A DNA stretch of 64,000 bases from Coniferiporia sulphurascens. Lineage: Eukaryota > Basidiomycota > Agaricomycetes > Hymenochaetales > Hymenochaetaceae. The DNA is taken from assembly GCA_002794785.1 (NCBI GenBank), contig NBBA01000009.1:434001-498000 (forward strand), given 5' to 3'. The position numbers and the translations under genes were made by a program. Numbering within the stretch: position 1 is the stretch's first letter; every line of letters starts with the position of its first letter. The notes below the pieces were generated by a model. The model made no database searches, was not told where the DNA came from, and worked only from the letters and a program-made list of their open reading frames with translations. Of this stretch, positions 1-13,002 are shown in pieces.

Positions 1-65
1 CTCTCTTCAACGGTCCTTCTGCCTGCATTTCGCTTCAACCGCTCGTTTTATTTCCCGCTGGTGCA

Positions 66-492
66 ATGCGTCCTATTCCAAGCATTTACAAGGCTGCACT
101 CAGGAGGTCTATCGTAGTCAATAGGTGTACCTGCGCGCGCTTTTACTCTGTAGAGGCTTCCACGGAAGCTGCGCGATCAGGCAAGACCAGCCGGAAGGGA
201 GCGGAATGTGAGTACCGGCTATACTTTTCCTCTTTTACGGCGAGACTTATCCTTTCTAGCGGCTCCCTTATCGACCTGTCCGGAGAACACCATTCTGGTG
301 GGCTTGAACTATCTGAAGGGACAGACTCCGGTCCTTGCGCTGAAGGACGAAGAGTATCCGCCATGGTTGTGGAACCTTTTGAAGCCTAAGGTTTACCCGG
401 ATGATGGACCCGGAGGAAAGGGTCAGAAGATGCGACTGCGGGCAGCGAACCGGCAACGGATAAAGGAGCAAAACTTTTTGAAGACGCAATAG
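66..492 (+). CDS. MRPL37: Mitochondrial large-subunit ribosomal protein mL54
   Basis: Structural protein of the mitochondrial 54S (large) ribosomal subunit. Two exons, 66-207 and 260-492, separated by a 52 bp GTGAGT...CTAG intron; the joined reading frame is 124 aa. The first ~35 residues are basic and hydroxylated with no acidic residues (MRPIPSIYKAALRRS), as expected of a mitochondrial presequence. The mature part carries the family signature: CPENT..GLNYLKGQ, then DEEYPPWLWNLL, and a very basic tail rich in Arg/Lys ending in KTQ. Length and motif order fit fungal mL54 (yeast Mrpl37). The ATG at 66 is the first in frame and supplies the presequence. Only 65 bp of upstream sequence is in the window, so the promoter is largely outside. 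High confidence in family and splice sites. Confidence 0.93.
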
Positions 493-1362
493 TGTCTCTG
501 GGCTTCCAGCATCTTTGGAGATCGCATGGTTTCCTTGTACGTCCTTGACGCATTAATTCAGGCTTCCGTTATCTAAAAGGTGCTCAGGTCTTTCCTATAC
601 AGCACTGTTATTGTGGCTCTTCATTAATGTAGACGTGGCTTCATACTTCATACTCTCTAGCAACTCGCGCGCCTAACCCGTTACGCAAGGGTAAATAGAT
701 AATCATAATCTGCGCCCTGATGCCTCTTATGACATTATCGGGCATTTGAGGGGCTCATGTCTTTCAGTGTGACAACAGTATGCGCCAAATTGGAATGGCC
801 AAGACATGATAGAAATTGGATAATATTTTACAGCCGACAATGCAATGAATGGTATATGTATCTACTTATAATTCAGCAACTCGAACCATTAACCCTGAGG
901 GCGAGGTCCGAGGATGTAACGAAGGTAGATGCATCTATTGGATTATACATAGTCGAGTCCCAGCATCATAGAATCGTCACTCTCGCGACTCTCGTCTAAA
1001 TTTCTCGAATGAGAAAGAGCGGGGGAATGAATGCCCAGCTGAGTGTCCCTGTGGGATTGTCCTATTAATTGCCGCGTTGTTAAGTCCTCATCACTTGAAT
1101 CCAGTGGCAGGGCCGTATGAGCAAGTAGACGTGGCGGCGGGGCGGCTGGCTGGGGTGTACGCATCGCCATGCGCGAATGCCGCTCCTGTGCATGCACTTG
1201 GGTGGGCGTTTGCCATTCAAACTAGACATAAAGAAAGGGTGTTAAAATTCAAAGGGTATTGAAGATCAAGGAATGTTTAAACATACTGCACGGAAGACGT
1301 CCTCACGGTGTATGGCACCTACATCACGATCGATGCAATAACACATGTAAAGTGTATCCGCA
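493..1362. other. Intergenic region, no gene recognised
   Basis: About 870 bp between the stop codons of the converging mL54 (+) and Pns1-like (-) genes. Open frames here are short, have no recognisable motifs and lack supporting splice sites. It presumably holds the two 3' untranslated regions. I see no tRNA, repeat or transposon end. Confidence 0.5.
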
Positions 1363-3459
1363 CTATGGATAGGGGTCAATAGACGCTTGATATTGTAGGA
1401 TGAACACGCACGTATCCTCGACTAAACCGACACAAAACCTTCCAACAAGGACAGTCACTCCACCGGCTAATAAAGTAGCCACAGGGGCGTAGCCTGGCGC
1501 ATTCAGCGTGTGCGCCACGAAGAGGTAAGTGCTCAAAGCAAATGGAAATGTAAGGGTCAATGGGGTTATCGTCAAGATGGCTAGAGAAGCTTTAAGCAAT
1601 TCAGGAATGCTTAAATATATTATTAAGTGATGAGGAAACGTCAGCTTACGGTCAAGTCCGGATCTCCGGTACCTTACTCTCCCCCCCGAATTTGACACAG
1701 CTAATGTTAGAGCACGAGCGCGTTTTGCGCTCGAAAAAAACGCGTCTCCCGTCAAGCCAACATACACCAGTGCAAGGGTACTGAGAGTTCCGGACATGTT
1801 CTCCAACAGATTCAACGGGAAAGCGAACCAGGGTATGAATGGCATGGGAGCCTTTCTTAAAAGATAGGAAAGAAGCGACAATATACGGACCCCCGTGAGC
1901 AAGAGGGCAGATAACACAATCGATCCCAGTGACATGTCCGTGGACCTTTGCAAAGCTGCATGGGCTCGGTAGGTATCCATCGGAGGAGGTTCGGGTGCTT
2001 CGGGCCTATACATTGTTTTTAAGGTCCTTCATAAGGGTAAGTTAAAACACAAGTTTGAAGATAACTCACGGGCTAAAGTACCATGCACCAATGACTGCTG
2101 CGCAAGACGTCCGCAGTACTCCGCGTGCTATGCCCCAACTCCACAGCCAAACTGACATTGTCCCTGCTATTGCCCATCCTGCCCAGTTCCTAACGTGCCA
2201 TTCCCAGGCGGCGCCGGTTTTGTCAGGAAAGTATCCGATGAGGAGAAGGCGGAAGGAGAGCGTAAGAAAGGGAATAGAACTAAGGAGTGCAAGCAAGAGA
2301 ATCAGGGGTGATAATGCAAGCAGTATAGGATTCGAGATGAGGAGAGAGGTCGAAAGTGTAAGAATTGAAGAGGTTGCATGGATTTCTTGAGGTAGATGCA
2401 TCAAGCGTCGAGAGGTGATAATGGCGAGAATGAGAGGGATAAGGGAAAATAGACGAAGTCTGGTGGGAGCATTAGCGTCATCAAGATCTCGCAAGAACGA
2501 AACGACAACACTCACCCGACTGTTTCCCCCCATGGTGGCTCCACGTCATCTTCCCATGTAAAGCTACCGACGAATGCCCAGATCGCGGAAATAAATAAGG
2601 TGACCGGAATAAAGACGGAAGTAGCAAACATGACGGGCTTTACAAATATCCTTAAAAGCATGACATGGACATAAGACATGACCGCGCTTAGGAATGTCAA
2701 GATAGTCAACAGCGGGATTGTATGCAATAAAGTGGTGTAAGGTATAACAGTCCCTCTCGGAGCATCTCTTGGAGTTGAGGTGGTGAATAATATAATGAAT
2801 GATCCAATGGCACACACAGTAACACCTACGAGCCAGGCCACGGTCCAGTAGTGATCTTTATGTCGTCCCCGAGAATGGGAGCGAGGGTCGGGCAAGGAAA
2901 AGACGTCTAACGGGCGAGCCACCCCATCCCGAGGCAGCAGCGACTCAGTCAGGGGGTTTTCCTGTCTAGGCCGAGTAGCCGAAACTATCCTAGCGGGAGC
3001 TTGAGTGGCGTGTGTGTACAGATCCTGACGAGGTTCATCAGAGTCCGAAGAAGTATCTGACGGCGGAGAAGGTGTAGCCCGGTAGGACATAGGTGAGTGG
3101 TGCGCGAGCCAGCCTTGTACGGGTTCAGTGGTAGCTGGTCGACTGGCGTTCTCAGACGCAATGAGGGGAATGCTATCTGCAGCTGCGCGAGAGTCGTCTT
3201 CATCAAGGCGTAGATATGGATCGTCGTCGTCCTGAGGTAATTCTGTGCGTCGTGATAAATAATCACTGCTCCTACCAAGATGTGGATCGTCATCGTCATA
3301 AAGCTCCGTGTCATCGTGCTCGTGCGACATGTCTCCGGGTTGCGAACCGTTATCGGTCGTAAATGAGTAGAAAAGAGGCTGGGAAGATGAAGCTGCTGAA
3401 GAAGGCTGCTGTTGTCGGTTTAGAAACTGCGACGCATAGGCCGCAAACGAGGCGGTCAT
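1363..3459 (-). CDS. PNS1: Choline-transporter-like (CTL/SLC44, Pns1-type) membrane protein
   Basis: Multi-pass plasma-membrane protein of the CTL/Pns1 family; the yeast member's substrate is not firmly known. Exons 3459-2516, 2459-2070 and 2005-1363 join in frame through GTGAGT donors to give 658 aa. A 60 bp in-frame segment at 1590-1649 begins GTAAGC and ends AAAG, and may be a third intron (protein then 638 aa). Residues 1-205 are a Ser/Asp/Glu-rich hydrophilic cytosolic domain; about ten hydrophobic helices follow. Family landmarks near the C-terminus are GAWYFS, LVYVGLTGDAFFSSAKRA and VGRFCVGLVED, typical of PF04515. The start at 3459 opens the longest frame; no alternative is clearly better. 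The gene is divergent from ATG2, with 615 bp between start codons. The long acidic N-terminus is the part least like characterised relatives. Confidence 0.85.
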
Positions 3460-4074
3460 CGTGCTCGATGTCGGCGGAGGGAGGGACGCGCACCCCGACT
3501 AATTCGTAACGAGGCTTGAAGCGTAAAGTTGGCAAATAAGGCAGCTGAGCACTAACGCCGATCCTCGTAATAACGTGACAGTCTGGCCTCTCCAGCTTTA
3601 AAATGATATTACAGACGCACCTTTTATGCACGGCCATTAATGAAAAAAGGAGGGAAATAAACCTCAAATAGTGGACATAGATGCAAGAGCCAATCTCCTA
3701 AAGTCGAAAAAAGGTTTCTCTTATCCCAGAAATTCCAGAATGGCCAACTTGAAGAAATAGGTTATTGATTATTAATACTCATTAGTGTTGATACTTCTCG
3801 GACTGAGTCTTGGTTCACGCCGTCATCATATTCGATGCACGCAAATCCTAAGGTTTACGAGATGAGATAATATTGACCGGGCGCGATACTAAGCCAATTA
3901 CACAACATGTCGGCCTTTAGTTTCTGGACAAGAAATTTCCGAGTTTTAAGTATGCGGCCATGCAACACGTGATTGTTTAACCTTTCGGGTCCATCGACGT
4001 CACATAATCAGTGCCATACCCGACCCAGAGAGGGTTCGTGCGGCCGAGCCACTACTGCAGCCAAACGGCCAACG
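3460..4074. promoter_or_regulatory. Divergent promoter between Pns1-like gene and ATG2
   Basis: 615 bp separate the two start codons. Both flanking genes read outward, so this must hold both promoters. I see no coding frame with motifs, no repeat and no clear TATA element. Confidence 0.5.
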
Positions 4075-7000
4075 ATGAACACGTCGTGGTTCCCATTCAA
4101 CTTCTCTTTTCAAAACTTTACTACTCCTCTGTCTATACAGCGGAGGTTCATTTCGTTCATTCTCAAGCGTACCCTTGGTCACCTCTTAAAGCCCGGGCAA
4201 CTAAATATCGACCAGATTGATGCACAGATTGGAAATGGGTTTGTTGAGGTCAAAGATCTTGAGCTCGACAGCACGGTGCGTTAAATTTCATTCTTAATGA
4301 TGATGTTAATAATAGTACAGGCCGTCAATTCATTGTGGGAAGGTCTCCCTGTCCAGCTTGAATCTGGGACAATCGCGACTGTCACCGCACGCATACCATG
4401 GCCCAACCCTTTTTCCTCAACTGTCGGTCTTTCCCTGTCTGGGATACATCTAACGCTCGTCCTGAATAAAACGAATGAAGTTGCACAGAATAAGAAGTAC
4501 CCAGCGGAGCTCGTAAAGTCTGTTACTTCGGTTGCAGAGACTTTCATCCATGAGGAATTATCTGAGGGGGAAGAAGCTCTGCTGAGAGGCTCTGCCCATC
4601 TGGAACGCTTACCTGCTGGGGCAAATGCTTCTTCTTATAAAGCCCCAGGCTCACTGGATCCATTCTCTGACGAGGAACCCGAGCCTATTGGGACAGCAGA
4701 CAGCGACCCGGAGGGTGTCTCGATCTTTGCGGGTCTTTTTGAACGTTTACTGGCTCGATTCGACTTTGACGCTTCAGATACACGAATTGCATTGATTCAC
4801 CCTGACAACGCAATCCTTACTCTGGAAATTGCGCGCATCCGTTATTTCACAGAGGCGGCTGCCTCAGAGGGCTCTGGCTCAAACCAGACTGACGCACCTG
4901 CTGGCGAAACGCGTACGATTTCTTTTGAAGGTGTAACTTTAACTATGCGTGATCTTTCTCCGTCTAGCTCCACACCTTCTACGCCACAGAGCCCGCCCGT
5001 CTGGACATCTGGAGATCCCATTTTGTGTTCAGCACACGAAGGCAGCGATTCGGAGGTAGATGACGAGACGTCGAATATGATGTCTCAGTCACTTGTCTCT
5101 CTGCCACCTCCCACCGTGCAGACCATTAGGAGGGTACCATCTCCCTCTCTTTCGACCATCTCTTCAGCCTCCGCAGCATCCAGCATGTATCAGAGTGCCA
5201 TTTCTGCGTCCAGAGCACTTCCACACACCGCTAGTTCGCGTGAGGATGCCAATACCTCTACACGGACATCGGAAGAGCGACAAAATCAGACCATCATGAC
5301 GATCTCTGATACAATTTTAATCCGTCTTACAACACCTCCCCCTTATGCTCCCCTGGAAGAGTCGCCGATACATAGTGGTCCAGATGCGAATGATGGGGAA
5401 ATGAACCGAGAACATCTCGATAAGATGAAACTTGATGTTTCCATTGGGATCATTGCTATATCTCTTCATGCGCGGAACGTAAATGCATTTGTGAAGATCG
5501 CCAGTTTTATCTCTAAAACGTTTGATCTTTCTTCTGAGACGCCTGCGAGACGCGAGCCTAAACAGGACCTCGATTCGCTAGATCTGTCCGTTTTCAAGCG
5601 TCTGGAATTTAGACTGCGCATAAAAGGTGTAATCACCCTTCTCACCTCCCTCGGAGGCGAAGTGGTGCGGAGGAACGATTTTTCTTTGTTAGATTTTTTC
5701 TCAAGACCGCTCATACCTCCGTTCATACCCTGTGGATACATACGCATGCACATTGACTCGGTCGAAGCTGCTGTTACAAATCCGTCTTTACTGGCTGTTC
5801 CCCACTCCCCCAAATCTACGTCCGGCACACAGTCATCACCAGAGCCGAGCAGCGCATCGGTGTCGTGTACTGTATCGGACTTCTCACTTCTCGTTTTTCA
5901 TTCCTCAACATCCTTGAGCGATGTTAATCCTGTTTCCAGACACAACGCCTCTTCGCCTATTTTGATAACGGATCCCAATCTTGCCAACTCCTATCGCGCG
6001 CACCAAACATCTCCGATAAAGCAAAATATGTATGGATACACGCACAACCATCCTTACACTGACGAGGACAAGAAGTTGCCCCTGCCCATCTTTGACGTCG
6101 TTGATTGGTCTTCTGAAAAGGGGAGGAGTCACGGTTCGAGTCTTCGCGTATGGAGAACTCGGCCTTCGCACCTACCTCCTTTGTATCATTGCAAGGTTTC
6201 GAGTGGACTGGGCGCAGGTCTAGTCTCAAACATTGGGCTTTCGACTTCGCCGACGCGGTCTGTTAAGGGACCCCTCCTATCCAGCACGGCAGGACAAAAC
6301 CATGCTCGGATACCGGCTATCTCTGCAGAGGCATATCTTGGAGGAGCGACTTCGGTAGGCCTGGAAGTCATCATCAAGACATCCCCATGGCACGTATTCA
6401 TAGACCTCGAATGTGCACCTCGTGTTCTTGACTTTGTTGACGAAGTCCTGCGTAATTCTGATGTAAGCGAACCACCTGCTTCCGCTGAGGTTCCGTCCAC
6501 CAATGATCGTCACCGGCCAACGTGGACCGACGACCGGGAGCAGGAAAGGAGAAGGCTCGAGGAACTGGTTTTGGATGACCTGAATTTAGGTATGGATTAT
6601 CGACAATTGGATAATGCGACACCTACAAGGCAAACAAATGTTTCTCTTCGTCGAAAGGTAACAGTTCGACACATTCCGACTTTTGCTTGATCTGATTTTA
6701 TATCGACATACAGTCTCACTCTTCGTCTCTATCAAGGTCCCGCTTTGAAATAATTGTTCCCCTTGTTCGGGTCGAGGTCCGTGCCCCCTCTCGACAGCGG
6801 CCTCGCTCTGGTGCACTGGTTGTTGACGTTCACTGCACGCGGTATACCTCGAACCCTCATCTACATTCTCGTCACGGCCGTCAAGTGCCTCGTTTCGAGG
6901 ATTCTGACGGACGAAATGCGGGATTCGAGGACTGGTTCAGTGACGTGAATGGGTTACCAGCGGCCGCGGTCGAGATGCGACATATTGTTATCGCGTATGC

Positions 7001-10000
7001 CGGCCTCGGTCAAAGTCAAGCTGAATCAGTACTTTCGCTTGGGCCGGTAAGTGATTCGGACATTGAGGACACTCGCGATAGCTCGTCTCCCGTACTTCCA
7101 TTGATCTGTCTGCGCTCCACTGAAACTGCCGGCTCCTCACAACCCGGATCGACCGCACTGCTAGCTAAATTTCCTTCTGTGCATATCGTCATGAATAAGT
7201 GTCTCCTTGATGGCCTACAGCTCTGGGCAGACGACGTAAGTCAATGGGCAGAAAAGTTAAATAACGGCCAGACGTCGGGCAACACTACGCGGGCGGGAGT
7301 TAGCAGGAATCCCAGCTTGATTGGCAGTAGATATTTCACCCGGGGAGCTGGAAGCAGGGGTGCGGGAAGCGAGGCCGCAAGCATCGCGAGTCCTGGAACA
7401 ACTAAAAGTGAATTTATTGTCAAGGCCGCACTTTCTGAAGGTAAGTGATTTACAGCAAGTACACAATTCCGGTTAATGTTTCATACAAAATCCCTTGCAG
7501 TGTTTATTCGTCTGCTCATCCAGAACAGTGCGAATGCAATTGAGACCGATCGACAACTGGATGTCTGTGCGTCTGATTTAGATGTCCTGGTTGAAGTAAA
7601 ACCTGAGGGTAAAGTATGTTATCTGCTTTTATGAGGAGAACAAATTGACATCCACTTCCAGGAAGAAACGGTAGTATCTTTGAATATCCATAGTGCGAAT
7701 GTCGTGGAGCAGTCATCATCACTACCTCATTATTTAGTGACTACGAGTTCGTCGGACGCCGTAAGTTATATCAGCCGTGACTCAAGTGTGATTTTGTTCT
7801 CATTTAGAATGAGAAAGGACAGGAGCAGACAAGCCGTCTTTAAACTTCTCTTTCGATCGGTATCCCTACCAGGTACTATTGCGAAAGAATCGAGGATACG
7901 AATGAATTTGTACGGTTTGAGAGTCAACATGTGGTCCGACTTTGACTGGATTCAAGATCTAATACGCTTTGCAAAAGCGCCTCCCGGAGTGAGTTTGTTA
8001 CATCTTCTTTTGTAATAGTGTTAAGCTTCACTCCGAAGGCGTTCGAGTCTGTGGTGCCGAGCGAACGGACGCAGATAACGGTTAATATTCTTGACTGCGC
8101 ACTTCGCATGACACCCCCTTCGCAGCCGAGTGCAATAGTTCTTTCTGTGGGGGACGTTGGTCTTTCAACAGAGCTGGCGAGTGATTCTAAAGAAACAGTA
8201 TTGGATGCTTCCGTTACAGTTTTGTCTCTGCTATTGACGGATGATTTACAAACGCTTACCAATGACGACAACTTCTATCCGGAAACGGACGTTGAATACT
8301 GGATGGTTGGTTCTGATAGTATACGCCGGTTGTGATTTTTCTGAGAACTATCTGTATCCAGGGTTTAGGATATGCATTGCTAGCGACCGTTGAGGACCTC
8401 AGCATGTTTTTAAAGCACGACGCTAGCTCGAGCACTGGCACATGCGTATGTAGATTTAATCACTTCTCTCCAATTAATCTCACTATGACTTCGTGCAATA
8501 TACAGATTAATGTCAATGGGATGAACCTGAGCGTTCATCTTTGCGCAGACACTATATCAGGAATTGCCGCTTTTGCAACTGATCTCCAAACTCTGTTCTC
8601 TTCAGAGACAGATCCCGTTTCGTACGCCTCCCACGTTTATGACCCTTGTGTAAATACAGACTAAGCTATGCGATAGCTCCATACAAACCAGGCCTTCGCG
8701 TAAACCTACAGATGTTTCCGAATCACATGCCCCGACCCTTCTACGTATGTTGGAGCAATCTAGGATTTTTACTCGATGCTGACTGAAGATGACAGGCTCC
8801 TTGGACGAACAAGCATTCCGCCGGCAGCCTGTCATCGGTCCACTTCCTGACATGATTGGTGATGATCTTCCGAATAATCCCGAATATTTGGACGCCTCGT
8901 TTGGCGCTGCGGCTGGCTTTCGGCCATTGGATGACAATGACGAGGACGAGTTCTATCCTGAAGGATCAGATTCCGCACCACAGCCCGTAGGAAGCATAGT
9001 ATCAAGGCATGGAGGAGAAACAATAAAAATGTTGTGTTCCCCTATCAACATCATCGAAAACTTCTACGAGACGCTAACCCCGAGCTCGATCGATTTCGCG
9101 TCCGAGTGGGTCACATTTTTCTCTTTCTCTAAGCCCACAGGTTTATAAGCTAACGCAATATACGCTCATAAGGCACGGGGATACATCTATTAAGTTACGA
9201 ACACAAGATTGCAGTGTATATCTCCTCCTTTATGAGGGCTATGACTGGGAGCGAACAAGGAAGGCTATTCAAGATGAAGTGAAAAGGGTGAAACGGCGTC
9301 TTGCGAAAATAAGACAACTTCTGGCCAATGGCCAAACCTATGATCCTAATATTGAAGATGTCAATACTGTGCTATTCAACTCCGTGTATGTCGGCCTCGA
9401 TCAAGACGTGGAAGGGCTTGAAAGAGAAGCTTTCATGGCAGCAATTGATGAAGAACTGGACGACGGTACTGACGCTAACTCGGAGGGTTCTTGGCAATCT
9501 TTTAAGCCAAATACTACACAAAAGCCGGATCTCCACAAAACAACTTTGAGAACAAAAAAGCTCAATCGGTCAAAGGCGTCTAGTATAGAATTTTCACTCA
9601 GTGGGATGGCCGTAGACTTTGATCAGTACCTTCCTGGAGCAAATCTTGCGTCGCGTCTTCTCTTCACTATCAAAGATCTGGAAATACTTGATCATATTAA
9701 GACGTCTACTTGGAGCAAATTCTTGACGGAAATGAGGTCCGACTCTCGAGGTAATGTTCGCGAGACAGACTCAAACATGGTTCGGGTAGAGCTACAAATG
9801 CTTTTACCGTATCATGGACATTCCGAACAAGAGGCCCGCTTGAAAGTGAGGAGCTGTCTCTCGATTATAATGCTTACTGAATTGGAACTATTCTATAGGC
9901 GAAGTTGTTACCGCTGAGGCTGCATGTTGACCAAGATGCTCTGGATTTCCTGAAGAAATTCTTTAGCTTCAAGGATACTGAGGCTACACCCTCACCACCA

Positions 10001-11056
10001 CCGGATAACGAGATTTTCTTTCGTAAGCTCCTAGTGGTGCTTTGTGTCCCTTTTTTTTCTCACTTCCGTCATTTCTAGAGCACGTAGAGATCTTCCCCGT
10101 CGACCTTAAACTTGACTATAAACCTCGTCGAGTTGACTACAGGGCATTGAAGGAAGGCAAAACTATCGAACTGATGAATTTTTTTCATTTCGATGGTGCC
10201 GAGATGACACTCAGACATATCACACTGAAGGGTGTTCGTGTTCTGATTGTATGTATATGCATAGTTACTAAATATCTCCACAGATAACAGGGTGGCCGAG
10301 GATGTTTGACACTTTAAATGACCTTTGGACGCCAGATGTTAAAGCAAACCAATTGGTGGACGTCATCTCGGGCGTGTCGCCGATTCGCTCTGCAGTGAAC
10401 GTCGGGTCGGGCGTCGCGGATCTCATCTTACTTCCCATTGCACAGTATAAGAAAGACGGTCGAATTATTAGGGGTTTGCAGAAGGGCACAACGGCTTTTG
10501 TCAAGTCAACTGCGATGGAAGCAATTCGGCTCGGTGCACGTCTTGCAACAGGTACACAGGTTGTTTTGGAACAGACAGAGACGGTACTGGGTGGCCAGTT
10601 CACAGGTCCGGTCACCGCGGAAGCACTGCAGACCACATCCGCAGGTGGCGACTATATGGGTCGACACTCAGATGACGAAGATGTCGACGGAGAGGATCAG
10701 ATTAGCAAGTACGCAGAGCAGCCAACAAACGTCAGAGAAGGTATGCAGTCAGCGTACAAGACGCTATCTCAGAACATCAAGACCGCGGGACAGACTATAC
10801 TTGCTGTACCCATGGAAGTCTATGAGCGGTCGGGTAAAGAGGTACGTGGTCTTGTTTGTCGGAAGTAAAGGTCCTTGTATGACGTGTATATCTGCGACAG
10901 GGTCCTGCCCGTGCCGTTATTAGAGCAGTTCCGATAGCAGTCTTGAAACCGATGATCGGTGCAAGTGAGGCAATAAGCAAGACCTTGCTGGGCCTTCACA
11001 ACACTCTTGATCCACAATCGCAGATTGACACCGAGGCCAAATACAAGCATCGATGA
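4075..11056 (+). CDS. ATG2: Autophagy-related lipid-transfer protein Atg2
   Basis: Bridge-like lipid-transfer protein that channels phospholipid from ER to the growing phagophore, working with Atg18 and Atg9. About 15 exons encode roughly 2,000 aa. Resolved exons: 4075-4275, 4321-6657, 6714-7440, 7501-7613, 8039-8305, 8362-8445, 9173-9845, 9899-10022, 10079-10233, 10284-10841 and 10901-11056. Junctions at 7662-7990 and 8506-8790 are ambiguous. The N-terminus ([20 protein letters not shown]) is the chorein_N entry domain. Mid-protein, [13 protein letters not shown] and [11 protein letters not shown] are Atg2-specific. The C-terminal ATG2_CAD/localisation segment contains [27 protein letters not shown] and [17 protein letters not shown], ending KYKHR. 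A Ser/Thr-rich low-complexity insert lies around 4950-5290. Length matches fungal Atg2 (1,600-2,200 aa). Family identity is certain; exact length is not. Confidence 0.95.
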
Positions 11057-11271
11057 TATTCGTTGTTAATGCTGGGCTCACCCGACTGTCCATGTGTCCA
11101 CCACACAATTTTGTCTTTTTAGATAATTTTCACGCTTTACATTCTACATAAGTATGTTGTACAAATACAATGGATATGGGGAAAAGGGCGAAGGAGCAGG
11201 CCCATAACGGACTAATGTAATATGCTTTTGGCGAGACAGGATAGAAAGTAGCCTCTGTATTATCCACGTCC

Positions 11272-12120
11272 TCAATCGATCTCCATGCCCATCGCACGCC
11301 CTTCGCTCGGAATAAGCGCACTCCTTTTCGTCGGCACGCGAATTTTTGATTGGACTTTCTCCGATGTTCCCTCCAGCGAAAGTCCTTCCATTGGCCTGAC
11401 AAGGTTGGTCGAGCTTGGCACAGCGAGCTTTTTCTTGCGGTGTGAAAGGAGTTTCGCCCGACTGGAAACCATGCTGTGGATCCAAAGTAAGAACAGTTGA
11501 AATTGTGGTCTGAAGGACTCTCGCCCATGAAGAAGAATTTAATTACGCACCGGTTCTTCCAGAATGCGTGCTCGCGTTTTTGCCTAACCTCACCTACACG
11601 TTTCATCGCCTTGATGGTGGTCTGCACAAGTTCGCGGTTGTAACGAACTGGGACATTTCGTCTCTTTTCAAATTCGAATGTCGAGTCCTGAAGGACAAGC
11701 AGAAATTAGCCTCATTCGCCAGTCCACAGTACGACAAAGTAATTTGATGTACGATCGTCATTTCCTTTCCATGTGCCTTCCTAAACGCTTTCGTCCATTT
11801 CACCTTACGCGGGTTTCGCTTCATCCTACAAGAGAACGCATTCATTCGAAAATCCTTCTTCGATCATAAATGCACACGAACTTGAAGTTTTTGTGACACC
11901 TAAAACGACATTAGAGCCTCCGTATTGTTCCTAGAAGTAATGTACTTTGCTTACTTGGATGTGCAGAATCGAAAAACTTTGGCATCGTTCCGCACGAACG
12001 CCGAGCCTTCAGAATCAGCATGCGAGTTAGAGACTTTGAGGGCTCAACGTAGGAATTAATTTAAATACCGTGACCAGGATAAACATTCGTCGAGCAGAAA
12101 TAACACTTCTCGATCCGCAT
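11272..12120 (-). CDS. RLP24: Ribosome biogenesis factor RLP24 (L24e-like)
   Basis: Essential pre-60S assembly factor that resembles ribosomal protein eL24, holds its place on the nascent subunit and is released by the AAA-ATPase Drg1/Afg2 in the cytoplasm. Six exons: 12120-12069, 12006-11955, 11899-11882, 11825-11753, 11687-11551 and 11473-11272, giving 177 aa in one frame. The third exon is only 18 nt. The zinc-binding L24e head [18 protein letters not shown] is followed by [23 protein letters not shown], the Rlp24-type extension [21 protein letters not shown] (split here for length) and the basic tail ending [16 protein letters not shown], which separates Rlp24 from eL24. No single frame longer than about 80 residues covers it, so ORF-based annotation would miss it. 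High confidence. Confidence 0.95.
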
Positions 12121-13002
12121 TTTGGTGTTGCTGGTGTCGCTGTCGTTGCTTTGTAGAGCCTACCGCCGCTACCTCGCGCCGAAAGCCTCGCGAAAAATGC
12201 ATGCCTTGCTAGTAAATTCACACGGTGTTGGTCACGTGATCCCATAAGTGACGCATACACGACTTTAAATAGACTACTTGAGCTGCGTCAAAACATACAT
12301 GTACTTACAAGTGGCTCAGTATTAACGATGTCATTTCCGCTAAGGCTAGCGTTGTGAGTGCGTTACAATTAGCTATATAAAAAATTACAGGCATGCAACA
12401 TCTGAATGTATACATCATGGCTTCAGATTTGTGAACATCGGACGTAGAGCTTAACTACTACGACCCTGTGGGTAGAGCTTGAAAGACTCGGATGACTGAG
12501 TAGTAATCAAGAGAGTTGTAATTCTTCTTGAGGGATGGCGGAACGATTGTTCTCTTCGCACCAGAGAATGGTATATAATTTACGGCCCCTTAATTACTGG
12601 GCCGGGACAACTTGAAGCTTCGTGCATCTGAAGATAGTAATTCGGGCGATAAAGACGTCGATCCTTCGAGAAGCCCGGGTATTCAAGTGGAAGATGCGCT
12701 TACGCCGCTAAAAGTGCCTTTAACTTACGTACGTAGGTACTGCAAAGCCGTCTTGCGCATCGGAATCTGTAGCGAAAGGATGAAGAACTTGAAGAAAATA
12801 ATTTAAAATTAATCCCATCCAGCTTTTTTTGCCGCTACCAACTACTACTGTAGCTTGTATGACATTGACAGTGTGCCTCGACTTTTTAACTGCGAAAAAG
12901 ATACGAGAAGAATAAGAGGAATAAGTGGGGGATCAGAATTTTGAAATTCGAGGTTCGGGAGAAACCAATTATAATATACACTTCCGCTGCATTGATTGCC
13001 AT
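12121..13002. other. Intergenic region, no gene recognised
   Basis: About 880 bp between the RLP24 start codon (reading -) and the sidA stop codon (reading -). The RLP24-proximal part must hold the RLP24 promoter, the rest the sidA 3' region. Short frames near 12612-12806 and 12925-13128 show no motifs. No tRNA box B sequence was found. Confidence 0.45.

Noticed and set aside
6120..6140. GGTTCGAGTC as a tRNA box B
   Set aside because: It lies inside ATG2 coding sequence and no acceptor stem or box A is found nearby.
7761..7807. GTAAGT...TTTAG as an ATG2 intron
   Set aside because: Removing its 47 nt shifts the frame, while reading through stays open into the conserved LYGLRVNMW segment. Left unresolved.
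10249..10283. GTATGT...CACAG (35 nt) as an ATG2 intron
   Set aside because: Using GTTCGT at 10234 instead gives a 50 bp intron and the conserved [10 protein letters not shown] junction.
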